Shown here: in pieces, positions 1 through 10,400 of the stretch | Layout of the letters: each line of letters starts with the position of its first letter | Numbering within the stretch: the first letter of the stretch is position 1 | Assembly (NCBI GenBank): GCA_002189035.1 | Contig: NEEC01000002.1 | Span: 3,100,001 to 3,164,000 of the forward strand | Direction: 5' to 3' | Length of the DNA: 64,000 bases | Source of the DNA: Utricularia gibba | Taxonomy: Eukaryota > Streptophyta > Magnoliopsida > Lamiales > Lentibulariaceae | Made by a program: the position numbers and the translations under genes | Notes under the pieces: generated by a model | What the model was told of the DNA's origin: nothing | Seen by the model: only the letters and a program-made list of their open reading frames with translations | Database searches by the model: none

Positions 1-1239
1 TGTAACCATCCGAAATGGAAACGGGTATAGGTTCAAGCAAAATAGCAAGACTATCAAACATGATTTCATCAGCACAAAAATGAGTAATAGGTATGATATC
101 TAGTATTCAATCCCTATTATTCAAAAAATTTAATGCAATATATAATTCGATATGTGTACCTACAAAATTCTTGAAGATATAATAAGTTTGTTCACTAGTG
201 TCTGTCTTTATGCAAGTTCTCATTAGCTTCAACATCTCTTGTTGTATAATCTTCCAGGAGTTGTCCTTTTGAAAGTCAATTCCATTGATTGACTGTTCAC
301 TAACATGTTAACCATGAAATTCAAAAGCATTAACCTTAGTCATGTTAATTGTTTGTATCTGCTGTTGACCCGTTATATGAATATCCATTCAATTTGTAAG
401 AAGTTTCTCAAGTGTCATTCTTGTTTACAATAAGTGCAATATCTCTCCTTTGGGTTTTTTTATTTCAAGTGAAATAACCGAAAATGATGTTGGTTGACTA
501 ATTATGACATGACTAACATGATGTTAATGTGTCAAATAGAACTCTCTTGTACCATATTTTTAACTCCTAGTTTTAGTCGTCACTTCACTATTATTGATGG
601 AATAGAAAATCGGTACATACCATGTGGAGGTGAACGAGGGCAGCTTGTACCCTCCCACGAGGCTACAAAAAAGTATCACAAATCGAGAATTTGAGCGAGA
701 CACAAAAAAGTAGCACAAATCAGCTAGAGGAACAGAACATCAAATCGGTTGCCATGGGACCACCCCGATTAAGGGTACAAATCGGATCTTGATGCCTGAT
801 GGTTGGACGCATGCGTATAGAAGTCGGGACATGGCAGTATTAGGTGATATCCATTTTGCAGAATCTGAAAAGAAGCTTATTAGTAGGAAACCATAACAGG
901 AGAGGGTTATTTGTCAATAGGACCAAATATGTGTAGACATACCTATTAGGTATAGAAAGTTGTTGACACTCACAATAGTTGATCGATCGAGCTTCTTTTA
1001 TATATATGAGAACATTGGAAGTACATAGCATGGGGTATTTGACACAATCCCCTCTTTTCATCACTTAGTAAAACCATTTCTATGATGGCCCCTTCTAGTT
1101 GCATGGTTTTTTCATTTCAATGGTTTCCACGTAAAAATTCCTTGGCTCCCTTTTCTACTTTACCCATTAACCGAAAACAAGATCAAAACTTGTATATCGC
1201 ATAATAACTCGAACCAATATTGAGAATTCATATCGATCC
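1..1239. other. no gene recognised
   Basis: AT-rich DNA with only short chance reading frames. No conserved domain, RNA gene or clear repeat boundary was seen. The right part may belong to the decayed copia element whose gag remnant starts next to it on the minus strand. Confidence 0.5.
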
Positions 1240-1960
1240 ACTACATGGGTTTCAATCCACAATAGTTATCATCAGAGCATAGGCTTGATCCAAATATGGT
1301 TCCAGCTTCATGGAAATGATGTGATTAATAGTAGTAGCAACTTGTTCATTCAATCTATTCAGGAATTGCACAAATTTTGTTTGTTGTGATACTTGTCTCT
1401 TTGCACATTAAACATTGATTTATAGGCATTAGTCCATTCAAATCTATTCATAGATTTTTCATATGAGAGTAATACTCACATACTAATATTTGCCATTGTG
1501 AAATGTGGTACAATTCATGTTGAATGTGGAAAACTACTGCTAAAATCAGCTGCCCCAATTGTTTCTCTTTGATTTCCAAAAGCTCGTTTGTAGTTCCTAT
1601 CAAATAAAAATTGTTTACTGATTCCTATGATATAGAGTTCATATGTTAGCATTTGATCATCACATCTACTCTATTCCAAGCATTGTAGGTTAAATATGAA
1701 GTCAGTGACTGTGGAAGATGACCATTTACAAACACCAGTTTATTTTGAACTTGTAGGGCCATGGTCATGCTTTAACGCGAAGGTAAGAAGTTCTTGTTGG
1801 TCAAAGAAGAAGTCACCAAAGTGAGGCTCAAATTTTCAAACTCATGAACATACAATGGATCTGAAGCATCTAGCCCTTGATGTTGAAGGATCTTTAATAA
1901 TTTTTCCAGATCTAAGATATCACCACGAGTTTATGTCAAAATTTCCAAAGAATTAGTCAT
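1240..1960 (-). pseudogene. Ty1/copia gag remnant
   Basis: The minus-strand translation, reading down from an ATG at 1959, resembles the N-terminal gag polyprotein of plant Ty1/copia elements. Pieces that match the family pattern are DPLYVHEFENLSLTLV, then SMTMALQVQNKLVFVNGHLPQ shortened here to its core ALQVQNKLVFVNG, then a tryptophan-centred NAWNR, and further on HELYHISQ with a following NGLMPINQC segment. In the family, gag forms the virus-like particle around the element RNA. Stop codons interrupt the frame at several places and the frame shifts, so it is dead. A primer-binding-site-like sequence lies directly upstream at about 1974-1987, which supports the orientation. The downstream pol is not recognisable. 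Confidence 0.6.
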
Positions 1961-1967
1961 TGTGTTT

Positions 1968-2300
1968 GGTTCATGCTCATTGTACCATGAACAAGTGAAC
2001 TAGTGAGGAAGAAGGACGTTATAGATGAAGAAATCAACAAACCCTACTCTGAAGACCAAGAATGGGAAGGATGAGCATAAAAACTCTTTTTGATTTCTCA
2101 CTCCAAAATAATTACATTGTCCAATTTATATTTTGTATAAAAGGGCAATTTGGTAAACTAATACAATAAAAGAATTGTATAAAGAAAAACTCAAAGTCAT
2201 CATGTATTCTGCAATTTCCTGCAACTCTATTGTCTTGATAATATGAGATAGCAAGAGATTTTATATGTACAAGTTTAGAAGGGCCCATTGAGTTTAATTA
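1968..2300 (-). repeat. degenerate PBS and probable LTR of the copia remnant
   Basis: On the minus strand 1974-1987 reads TGGTACAATGAGCA, close to the TGGTATCAGAGC initiator-methionine-tRNA primer site used by plant copia elements. It sits just upstream of the gag remnant, as expected. AT-rich sequence further upstream, to roughly 2300, would be the end of the 5' LTR. The outer LTR edge is not visible and no second LTR was found, so the end coordinate is a guess. Confidence 0.4.
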
Positions 2301-3257
2301 AAGATATAATATGGAAATAAACTCTTGGACAAGATTTATTAGGAAAATAAAGGAGATGAGGTTGACACCTAAAGAAAAAGAAAAGAATGCACATAATTAA
2401 GAGCTTTACACTTAGAAATGAGAGTATACTAAAAAAAAATGATTTTTTATGACTTTGCTCGGTGGAAAATGGTCTCTTGAATATTAATATCGTGAATGTA
2501 TCATAGATGGTATGATCATGAGCTTGTGAATGAGATAGATAAGACTACGATAAAGATCATGGTAACAATGTCAAGCATGAGTGCTTACTAGCACGAGGCC
2601 AATCATGTATCATGTGAACGGGTATGGACACATCAAGATGAACTCATTTGGTGAATATGCTAGGATATAAATAGGGGAGGAGCTCATGGATGGATGGGTA
2701 AGGCTACAACAATGACAGTGGCGATAAAGACAATCATGGATCGGTGGGTGTAGGCTAATGGTGTGTACTATTTGGAAGGGCACGAACACATGAAAGAGAG
2801 GACAAGATCTAATATGAGAGTTGGCGAGAATGATGGAGAAAGAAAAGATGTTATAGGGTTTGGGAGGAAATTTATGTAGAGGGAGTTTTATATAGATGTG
2901 TATAATATACTAGTTGAGAGGTAAACTATTACATTAGGATTGACTTCATACTTTTTCTATATAGGTGACGAGAATGACATGGTGGTTGATGTGGTTGAGG
3001 TGGGTCTAAGGTGAGAATAGAGATTGAGATGAGGTGTAGTGCAATGTGCATTAGGATGTGGTTATCTTCATTTTACTTGCATTTCTACTAATTATAGTGG
3101 ACTAGAATTGCTTTTTGTTGCGGTTTGAACCTCGCAATCATTTTTAACAAAATTTTTCTTAATGCTTGAAAATTACAAGCAGGATGTTGGTGATGGGAGG
3201 ATCTAGAATGAGGTCTTGTTAAAAGCCAACATTAGTTCAAAAGCAAATTTCTAGAGG
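2301..3257. other. no gene recognised
   Basis: No coding region, RNA gene or complete repeat is supported here. The text is moderately purine-rich on the plus strand with short broken frames, possibly very old retroelement sequence leading into the gypsy fragment that follows. Confidence 0.4.
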
Positions 3258-3612
3258 CCATAGAATCAATTACTAGGGTGCTATATAGGATGACATCAAT
3301 CAAAATGAAGTAGTTTAAGTTATAATTAAATGATCTTATGGAGAAGGAATTTATTAGACCGAGCGTTCCATCTTGAAAAGCACATATGCTGTTCATCTAG
3401 AATGAGCAACACAATGCAATTATGTATGGATTATCGAAAGTTAAATAAGATGATATTAAAGAATCGCTACCTCTTACCATGTATAGAAGAATTGTTCTTC
3501 CAACTACAAGAATTGTTTGTGTCCTCTAAGATAAAATTGGGATCATGACTAAATATAGTTATCGATGAATAAGATTTCATGAATTTTATTGATGAGATAT
3601 TTATGTACATCT
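3258..3612 (+). pseudogene. Ty3/gypsy reverse transcriptase fragment
   Basis: The plus-strand translation carries the classic gypsy RT entry: a tract like ITRVLYRMTSIKMK, then LNDLMEKEFIRPSVPS, then MDYRKLNKMILKNRYLLP with EELFFQLQ and SKIKL. These match the family order YRMAP..ELK, GFIRPS, CIDYRxLN, NKYPLPRIDDLFDQL, SKIDLRSGY. At about 3577-3612 a piece reading MNFIDEIFMYI stands where the catalytic FxDDIL motif would be, so the DNA between is deleted. Stops at several codons and frame changes show it is inactive. RT copies element RNA into DNA. No LTR or other pol domain is visible nearby. Confidence 0.65.
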
Positions 3613-4714
3613 AGAATGACACACATACTTATTCTACTCCATGAGGGTGTGTATACACTTTACATGGATGTTCAAGTATAAGACTATGATGTCTAACTAA
3701 CATGCAAGAGTGGGATACATGCTTTACATGAATGCTCAAGTATAGGACTATGATATGTTAGTTGTTTATCATGTAGATTTATTCATATCTTAGGGATTTT
3801 AAATATGAAAAAAATATAAAAAGGATGTTATTCATATTTTATGTTAGATAAAGTATCATACATGGAGATTATTCTTTTTTATCTCATGAACCATTGTTAT
3901 GAAGTTATTCAAAACCATTATTAAGCTCTTTAAAACTTCTTAGGCATATTATGAATTCTATAGACTTGTCAAATTCTATTAAGATGTTTATTCAGTATTA
4001 AATACTACTGAGATATCGTGTATCAAACATTATTATATTTTTTCATAAGTCTTTATTCTCAATCATATTTTCTTTGTGGGATCTTGCCCTCCATTGTATA
4101 CCCAAACGTTCCTTTGTGGGTAACTTCAGCACTGCATATGAGTATTCCATTCATAAACATTATCTTTTCAAGCATTGCATCACCTTGGTTCTTGGTTTTG
4201 TGGAACCCGACACACTGAAACTCTTGCGTGAGGCTTTCTCCTCAGGCGCATCATATCGATAGTGCCACTAAAGCACTTTCTTTTCAATCACCGGTGTGTG
4301 CGGATGCTATTTCATGACGATTTGATTCTGGTCCTCGTTGTTTAGGTGAGTGAATCACCCGTCATGTGTTTTGCTTTCCCCCAAGTGGCGTCTAATTAAA
4401 TTGGATTGCGCAATGAATGATTGATTTCCTCTCAGTTCAATTATTGCAATAACGAGGCAGGGGCCTCGCGACGGGGACTGGTGCCTCCAACTCTGACCTG
4501 AGCCGCTTCTTTAAATCTGGTCTGGTCCGAGTACCCACACCTCATCTCGCCCAACTAAACCAGATGGATGGTCCATATGCTTGAAAATCACTGCGAAAAA
4601 GAGTTCCCAGTTCCCACTAAAATTTTCACACTCTACGCAATTACAACACCTCATCCATGATCTATCTGTCAGTCCCTCCACCGGGGTTTCCGGCCACTAC
4701 CACCGGTTTGGTAT
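3613..4714. other. intergenic, 3' flank of the DELLA gene
   Basis: No gene recognised. A 33-base unit at 3658-3690 recurs with a few changes at 3722-3754, a small local duplication. The part next to 4714 is downstream of the DELLA stop codon and will hold its 3' untranslated region. The GC content rises from about 4200 onward compared with the DNA further left. Confidence 0.5.
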
Positions 4715-6394
4715 TCATGGTCTGGGGGGTATTCTCCAGGCAGACGCCGCGATGAGAGGTTGATTTTGCCACCCTAACATCAAGCACCCGCTGCGCTCAT
4801 CCACGGTGTAGCCATTGCCGCCGGAGCTAGCGAGGATCAACATCGCTTGCTTGTGCACGTTCGAGCCGAGGTGAACGGGCTCGAAACCGGCCGAACCGAA
4901 CCGGTTTCTCCATTGCGCCAAGCTCTCATGCCTCTCCACCCTGTCCTCACCCTCACAGGCAACCACATTGCAGATTTGCTGACCCAAGTACAGCTCGCTC
5001 ATCGCCTTATTCTCCTCGCTGCCGCCGCTGCAGCTTTCGAGAGAATCGAAGAAGGCAGAGTAGTAGTGGAGAGCACTGGTGAAGCGGTCGTAGAAGAATT
5101 CCCCACTGTGACTGGCTTCCTGTTCAACGACGGTGAAGATCTGAGGTTTAGATTCGACAACCAGCTGGAGAACTTTGTCGATAGCGCCTGGACGGGCAAG
5201 CATCTGGTGCAAATCGAAAATAGAATTCACGGCGACTGTTTCCCCTTCTTTGATGTGCAACATGGAAGCATCAAGATCTGCCAGTGAATTCACCACAATT
5301 TTCCTATAATCAAACGCCACACGGAACTCTTTCGCGAAACGAGATAAATTCAATCCAACTTCCTGCAAACTATCTGACTGTTCAGGGGGGCCGACCCCGG
5401 TCAGCCGGAAAGTCGGAGCGCCGTCGGGGACATTGGCGAGAGCATGCAGAAGAGGGGGCCACTGCATGCCTTGGTTTATACTGAAATCAATGACGTGAAC
5501 ATGTTTTTTACCTGCAAAAGCTTCGAGAATAGCTTGATTGGCAGTGAAGTGGGCGAATTTCAGATATGGGCAAGCATCGTAGAAGTGATTCTGCAACTTA
5601 TGGTTGATAGCATAATCCCGCAGATTCGTGGGAGCCTTGTGGATTCTCCTATTTAAAGCTTCTTGGAAACAAAGAGCTACTCTTCTCATAGCCCCAGCTT
5701 GAGAAACACCTAGAACACCGATGGTGTTGACCAAGGCTTCAGCCAATTTCAAATCCTCCTGCTGAACTGCTTCAGCACACGCCATTAAAGTGTGCACCAG
5801 TCTGATTCCGTTTTCCTCCGAATCAACGAGGAGAGGGCGCGGTAGATCAGAACCGCGACCCAAATCTTCCACATACGACGACGATGATAGCCGCGGCGAG
5901 ATTTTGGCTTTCTTCGCTGGCGGCTGATGCGCCTTCTCTACTGACTCGTCTACAGGGTAAATCGCTTTTCCGGGTATAGCGATAAGATCCGACCCGAAAT
6001 CGAGGTTAACCGCCATCCGATCGGAGATATTGGCCCTGCTACTGCTGTTCTCCGCCGCGGGAGACTCGAGAAAAGGAGCTGCAGAGGAATCGAGTTCTGG
6101 CAAGGAGAAAATCCCAGAACGCATAGACTCAAGCCAAGAGAAAATATCCGAGGGATTGTGATGAACAGTATCCGCAGCAAGCTCAGAGAACCCATCCTCC
6201 GGAGTGCTCCACATCGCCATCTCAATCTGCTGTATTTTCTCGGCGACCCTCGCCATTTCCGACGGTTTCACGGTGTATCCCAGAAGGCTGAAAAGCTCAT
6301 CTTCCTTCTCGGCGGAAGCCCACCTAACCTTATCAGAGGAACAATTTCCCCAAGAATTCGAGGAATTCTCGTCGCTCAAGTGCTCCCTCTTCAT
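4715..6394 (-). CDS. DELLA-type GRAS transcriptional regulator with degenerate DELLA motifs
   Basis: Intronless 559-residue protein. DELLA proteins are nuclear repressors of gibberellin responses. GA-bound GID1 receptor grips their N terminus and directs them to SCF-SLY1 for destruction. The GRAS domain (about 196-556) is intact: LVHTLMACAEAV at 199-210, VHVIDF at 299-304, an FYDRF..ALHYYSAFFDSLE region (PFYRE-type), RVERHESLAQWR and a C-terminal SAW segment. A basic KKAK at 161-164 could help nuclear import. The N terminus has the DELLA layout but with changes: DELFS at 32-36 for DELLA, IQQIE at 54-58 for LExLE, TVHHNP at 76-81 for TVHYNP. The length suits a DELLA (about 530-620). The ATG at 6394 begins MKREH, as many family members do, with G at -3. 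By these motifs it is a diverged paralogue of the GAI/RGA/SLR1 group, and GA responsiveness may be weak. Identity as a DELLA-clade GRAS protein is secure; the exact paralogue is not. Confidence 0.93.
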   Translation of the reverse strand: MKREHLSDENSSNSWGNCSSDKVRWASAEKEDELFSLLGYTVKPSEMARVAEKIQQIEMAMWSTPEDGFSELAADTVHHNPSDIFSWLESMRSGIFSLPELDSSAAPFLESPAAENSSSRANISDRMAVNLDFGSDLIAIPGKAIYPVDESVEKAHQPPAKKAKISPRLSSSSYVEDLGRGSDLPRPLLVDSEENGIRLVHTLMACAEAVQQEDLKLAEALVNTIGVLGVSQAGAMRRVALCFQEALNRRIHKAPTNLRDYAINHKLQNHFYDACPYLKFAHFTANQAILEAFAGKKHVHVIDFSINQGMQWPPLLHALANVPDGAPTFRLTGVGPPEQSDSLQEVGLNLSRFAKEFRVAFDYRKIVVNSLADLDASMLHIKEGETVAVNSIFDLHQMLARPGAIDKVLQLVVESKPQIFTVVEQEASHSGEFFYDRFTSALHYYSAFFDSLESCSGGSEENKAMSELYLGQQICNVVACEGEDRVERHESLAQWRNRFGSAGFEPVHLGSNVHKQAMLILASSGGNGYTVDERSGCLMLGWQNQPLIAASAWRIPPRP

Positions 6395-7480
6395 CGCTTA
6401 TCACTGGATGACCACGAAAAAGGAGGAAACAAGCTAACAGATGAATTAGGAAGAAGAAGAATTCACCAACGGGGTGAGCGGCGCTTGGTTTTCCAACCGG
6501 CAGCAGGGAGAAAGATAAAAAAAATGGAAAATGAGTCAGTGCGTGTTATCTGCGTGCGTCGGAGAGAGATGCCATTGGAGAGTGCAATAATGAAGCCAGC
6601 GCAAAATCATCCACACAAATTTAAAACAAATAAATAAATAAATATTAATTTCAGACATGCTACCAGTTTCTTTTTTTATTAAAAAAAAAACTACCCCACA
6701 GGCAAAGAACTGAATCCCGGTATCGGTTCTGATCACTTTGTAATATTTTAAATGATATCTCTTTTTTTTTTCTTCCAAAGAATATTAAAGTTATTGATAA
6801 TATATTATAAATATTTATAATTAAATTTCTAATACACTAATATCAAACAATCTTTTAGAGTCATTATTTTTCACATTATATAATTTTTATTTTTGCCGTG
6901 ATGTTAATAGGCAGGGCACTGGGGCTACTTTTTAGCACACTGTGGGAAAGTGACTTGACAAATCTCTTAATTGGTAACTTTTGGTAAACCATTTTCGCAC
7001 CCTGCTGCTGGCTGCTGCCTTTGAGTGGGTAAATTCCGATGCGCTGTCAAATAATATTTTGCTGACTCGGTGACTTTTTATTCAATTTCTTTCATGAAAA
7101 AATGGAAGCACCGGACCGGATTGCCGGCCGGAGCGGCGACGCGTGGGAACACGTCTGCACAGTCGCGTGGCCGGCAGGGGCTACTTTTTATTAGGCACGT
7201 GGAGGAAGAGTTGCGTCTCACTGTGTAATTAGACTGCGGTCAGTCAGATCTGGTGGAGGGGGAATTGACCAGAGGACCCCTCTCTCCCACGACGTCGGCG
7301 TTGGGCAAGCCGTACGAATGACGGAAAGATAACGCCGTCACTGCTCAGCCTTATCCCCTACCAGTGGAAACTGCTTTTTTTTTCCTTTTTTTTTGTCTAG
7401 GAAATAAACAGACCGGTGGTGTGGGCCCTTGGAGGCGTATGAGTAATTTTTAGATTTAATTTGCAATATACTCATGAAAA
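6395..7480 (-). promoter_or_regulatory. DELLA upstream region with G-box and TCP-like site
   Basis: This stretch upstream of the DELLA ATG is richer in G and C than the DNA beyond 7480. It contains a palindromic G-box CACGTG at 7196-7201, a GTGGGCCC site at 7421-7428 of the kind bound by class I TCP factors, and a 14-base direct repeat GGGGCTACTTTTTA at 6921-6934 and 7177-7190. A TATTTATTTATT-type AT tract at about 6630-6645 on the minus strand could be the TATA region, giving a leader of about 200 bases. Factor binding is inferred from motif shape only. Confidence 0.4.
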
Positions 7481-10400
7481 AAAATTGATTGGTTATATAA
7501 TCTTATTTTAAAAATCATTAAAAAATAATTAAATTTCTCAAAAAATTAATTATTTTTATTATTTATATATTTAGGTTGAGTTATATATTTATATTTATAA
7601 ATATAATTTTTTATTTCATAAAAATATACTTATAAATGCATTTTATATATATAAAATTATTACAAATTTTATAGTATTATATTTTTATTTAATTAATACT
7701 GATATACTTTCAATAATCATAATATTATTTTGAATAAATAATAATTTAACTTTATTTAATGTAATATAATACATTTGAAATAAAATATTTTTAAATTACA
7801 TTTTTATAGCAAGGATACATGCACTTTGAATAGTCCCGACCTGGTATAAGTGAATGCCATGACCAATGAATGGTATATGGCTATGGTAAGGATGCATATA
7901 AAGGTAATAAATGTAGTTTTTATATAAACTATGTTTTAAAAATTATGTAATTATTGTTTATATAATTATAATTATATAAATATTTACATTTTTTAAATAT
8001 GATAATTATTTTTATTGTATAAATATGATATTGTATAATATGTTTAAAAAAGTAGATGATGATAGTGAAAATCGACATCGTACCACATAGGTAAAAAAAG
8101 ACCAAAGTATACTAAACAATGAGACCCAAAATCAAAGATCGATATAAAGCTAGAGAAATGAACTAGAAGAATCAGTTATAAAATTTAAATCAATGCTAAA
8201 GCCTAAATCAGCTAAATGGAACTGAAAGAATAGATCAGCTTATGAATAATGAATTGGCCTAGAGAGACTGGTAAATCGACTACACATCCAGATGAAAACA
8301 AGAAAGAGATAGTATATATAGTTGTTTGTAAACAGCCTAAAATGTTATTGATCTGCACGAGTTTAGAGCATGAGACGGTTATCCATCGGTGAAACCGCAA
8401 ATGAGATTAAACAAATATTGTTAGGCACAAAAAGTAAATGATCCTCTTAGAATCAATCGGCAATGGCTCGTTTACAAGTAGGAGCGCAGTTTATTTTCTT
8501 GCATTTAATGAAAATAAATGAATTGTATCACAAAGTAACACTGATAGAATAGAAAAATATTTGGGCAAGGTAACGCCCACATGAAGATCCTTAGATGGGA
8601 TGGACTAGGAAAACGAATGCATAAGAATCAGTTTCGTACAACTACAACTTCAATAGAAGTACTTTTAGAAATAATTATCGGATAAAACATTTGTTACTTC
8701 TACTCCATATGAACTTGAAAGAATTAAGCGTTTCAATTTTTTTGGAAGTTGTGATACCTATATTCTAATAAAAATTGAAGTATTTCTAAAATTATTTTTG
8801 TAGAGTTGTTTTTTGGAGTCACACCAAACAAATCTTAAGTATGATTCAAGGTGAAAGTTCAAGGTTGGAATTCTCTTACTAAAGGAGATGTTTAAGTGGA
8901 ACAAACTCCACCCATCAAACACTCTACTACACAAAGTGTCAAAGAAGATAGTATCCAATCCATAGAAGAGGACTCGGGTAGAAAATGCCCGCTTATTCTT
9001 GAAAGATGTTTCACCTTAGAAGAACAAGACACGAGAATGCAATCCCCGAGAAGGAAGATGGAACCTGCACCTATCAACTAGCACCTAGGTAGGGGCGGAG
9101 CTTGGGGATAAACCGAACCGAACCGAGCCTTGTCCTGCCCTAAAAAAAATAATATTTCAAAACCCTTATACACATGCAAAATCGACCCTCCTCAAAAACG
9201 CATTCGAACTCCATTACTGCACCTAGGTCGAGGGGACTCCAGAAGACAAGTGATAATTTAGCACTTAGAGAGCATAAGCAAAACGCCATAACCCATGGAG
9301 TGCATCACCTCACCTTGCATAATGATCAAGAAATGAATAGGGTGCATCAAGGCAAGAGTGTCCATATGAGGTGTAGCCAGTGTATGGATAGGACCACAAG
9401 CACTCATAACAACAACAAACATTGAATATCTAGAGAGGGCACTGCTGTTAAACTCAAGCAACGACTATGTCAAGAATGCTTGAATAAAATCCAAGCACTG
9501 CTGTTAAACTCAAGAGCTCGGCACCCTCCTCTAGAGTAAATCCATAAGAACAAAATGCATGAGAAGCCTCAACACACGGTAACTAGATGTGTCAAAATGT
9601 TAGGCGATCAAGCAAACCAACCTTGTAACTACTTTTCAAAAGTATCAGATGGCATGTGCACTGTACTAGGGATTTCGGAGATTTTCGTATTTGTTAGTTG
9701 AATACCTTTTGGCGGATTCGTGAAAGCACTACAATAAAAGTTGGAAGTACTCACATTTCTAGGGGTTCGCTATACAGTTATCGCAAAAAGGAATAAACCT
9801 TTAATACTATACTATTAGAACAAAATAATCTCATATTGAGATTTGAAATTAAAATAATGAAATATCTAAAAAATTATAGATCATTAATAATTGATTAAAT
9901 TTAATTTTTTCTAATGTGATTCATTTTCTTGTATAATTAGGTTTTACGTATAATTGTCCAATACATCGGATATTTAATTTCAAGCACACCAAATATTTCA
10001 CTATAAATATTCATAATTCAATAATTATATATACTTATTTATCGCATGTTTAAAAAGAATAAAATAATATCATATTTTGGTATCATAGAATTCATTAAAC
10101 TACTTTACTATATGAACAGCTGTATGATCAAGTGCATGGAAGCCCGTCACTTACATGGAGACTTGGAAAGCACAAATAAGCAAAATAATCACTTGAATAT
10201 GACCACAACGCCTACTCGGATGAGAAATCACCCTCTAAAAGATAACGTCCAAAGGGAGTTATACTGATAATAAACCTTTTCCTAGAAGCGCAATTATCTA
10301 GATGACATACATCCGAAAATATATAATACATAATTTCTCTCGAGAGCAGATCTCTGATTCAAAGTCTCATTTGCCTCGGAAAAGCACAATCTAAACACCC

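Noticed and set aside
4847-5287. 146-codon plus-strand frame inside the DELLA gene
   Set aside because: It lies opposite the conserved GRAS domain; its openness follows from the codon bias of the real gene and it has no domain.
6158-6637. 159-codon plus-strand frame across the DELLA N terminus and leader
   Set aside because: Shadow of the DELLA coding strand running into its 5' flank; basic low-complexity translation.
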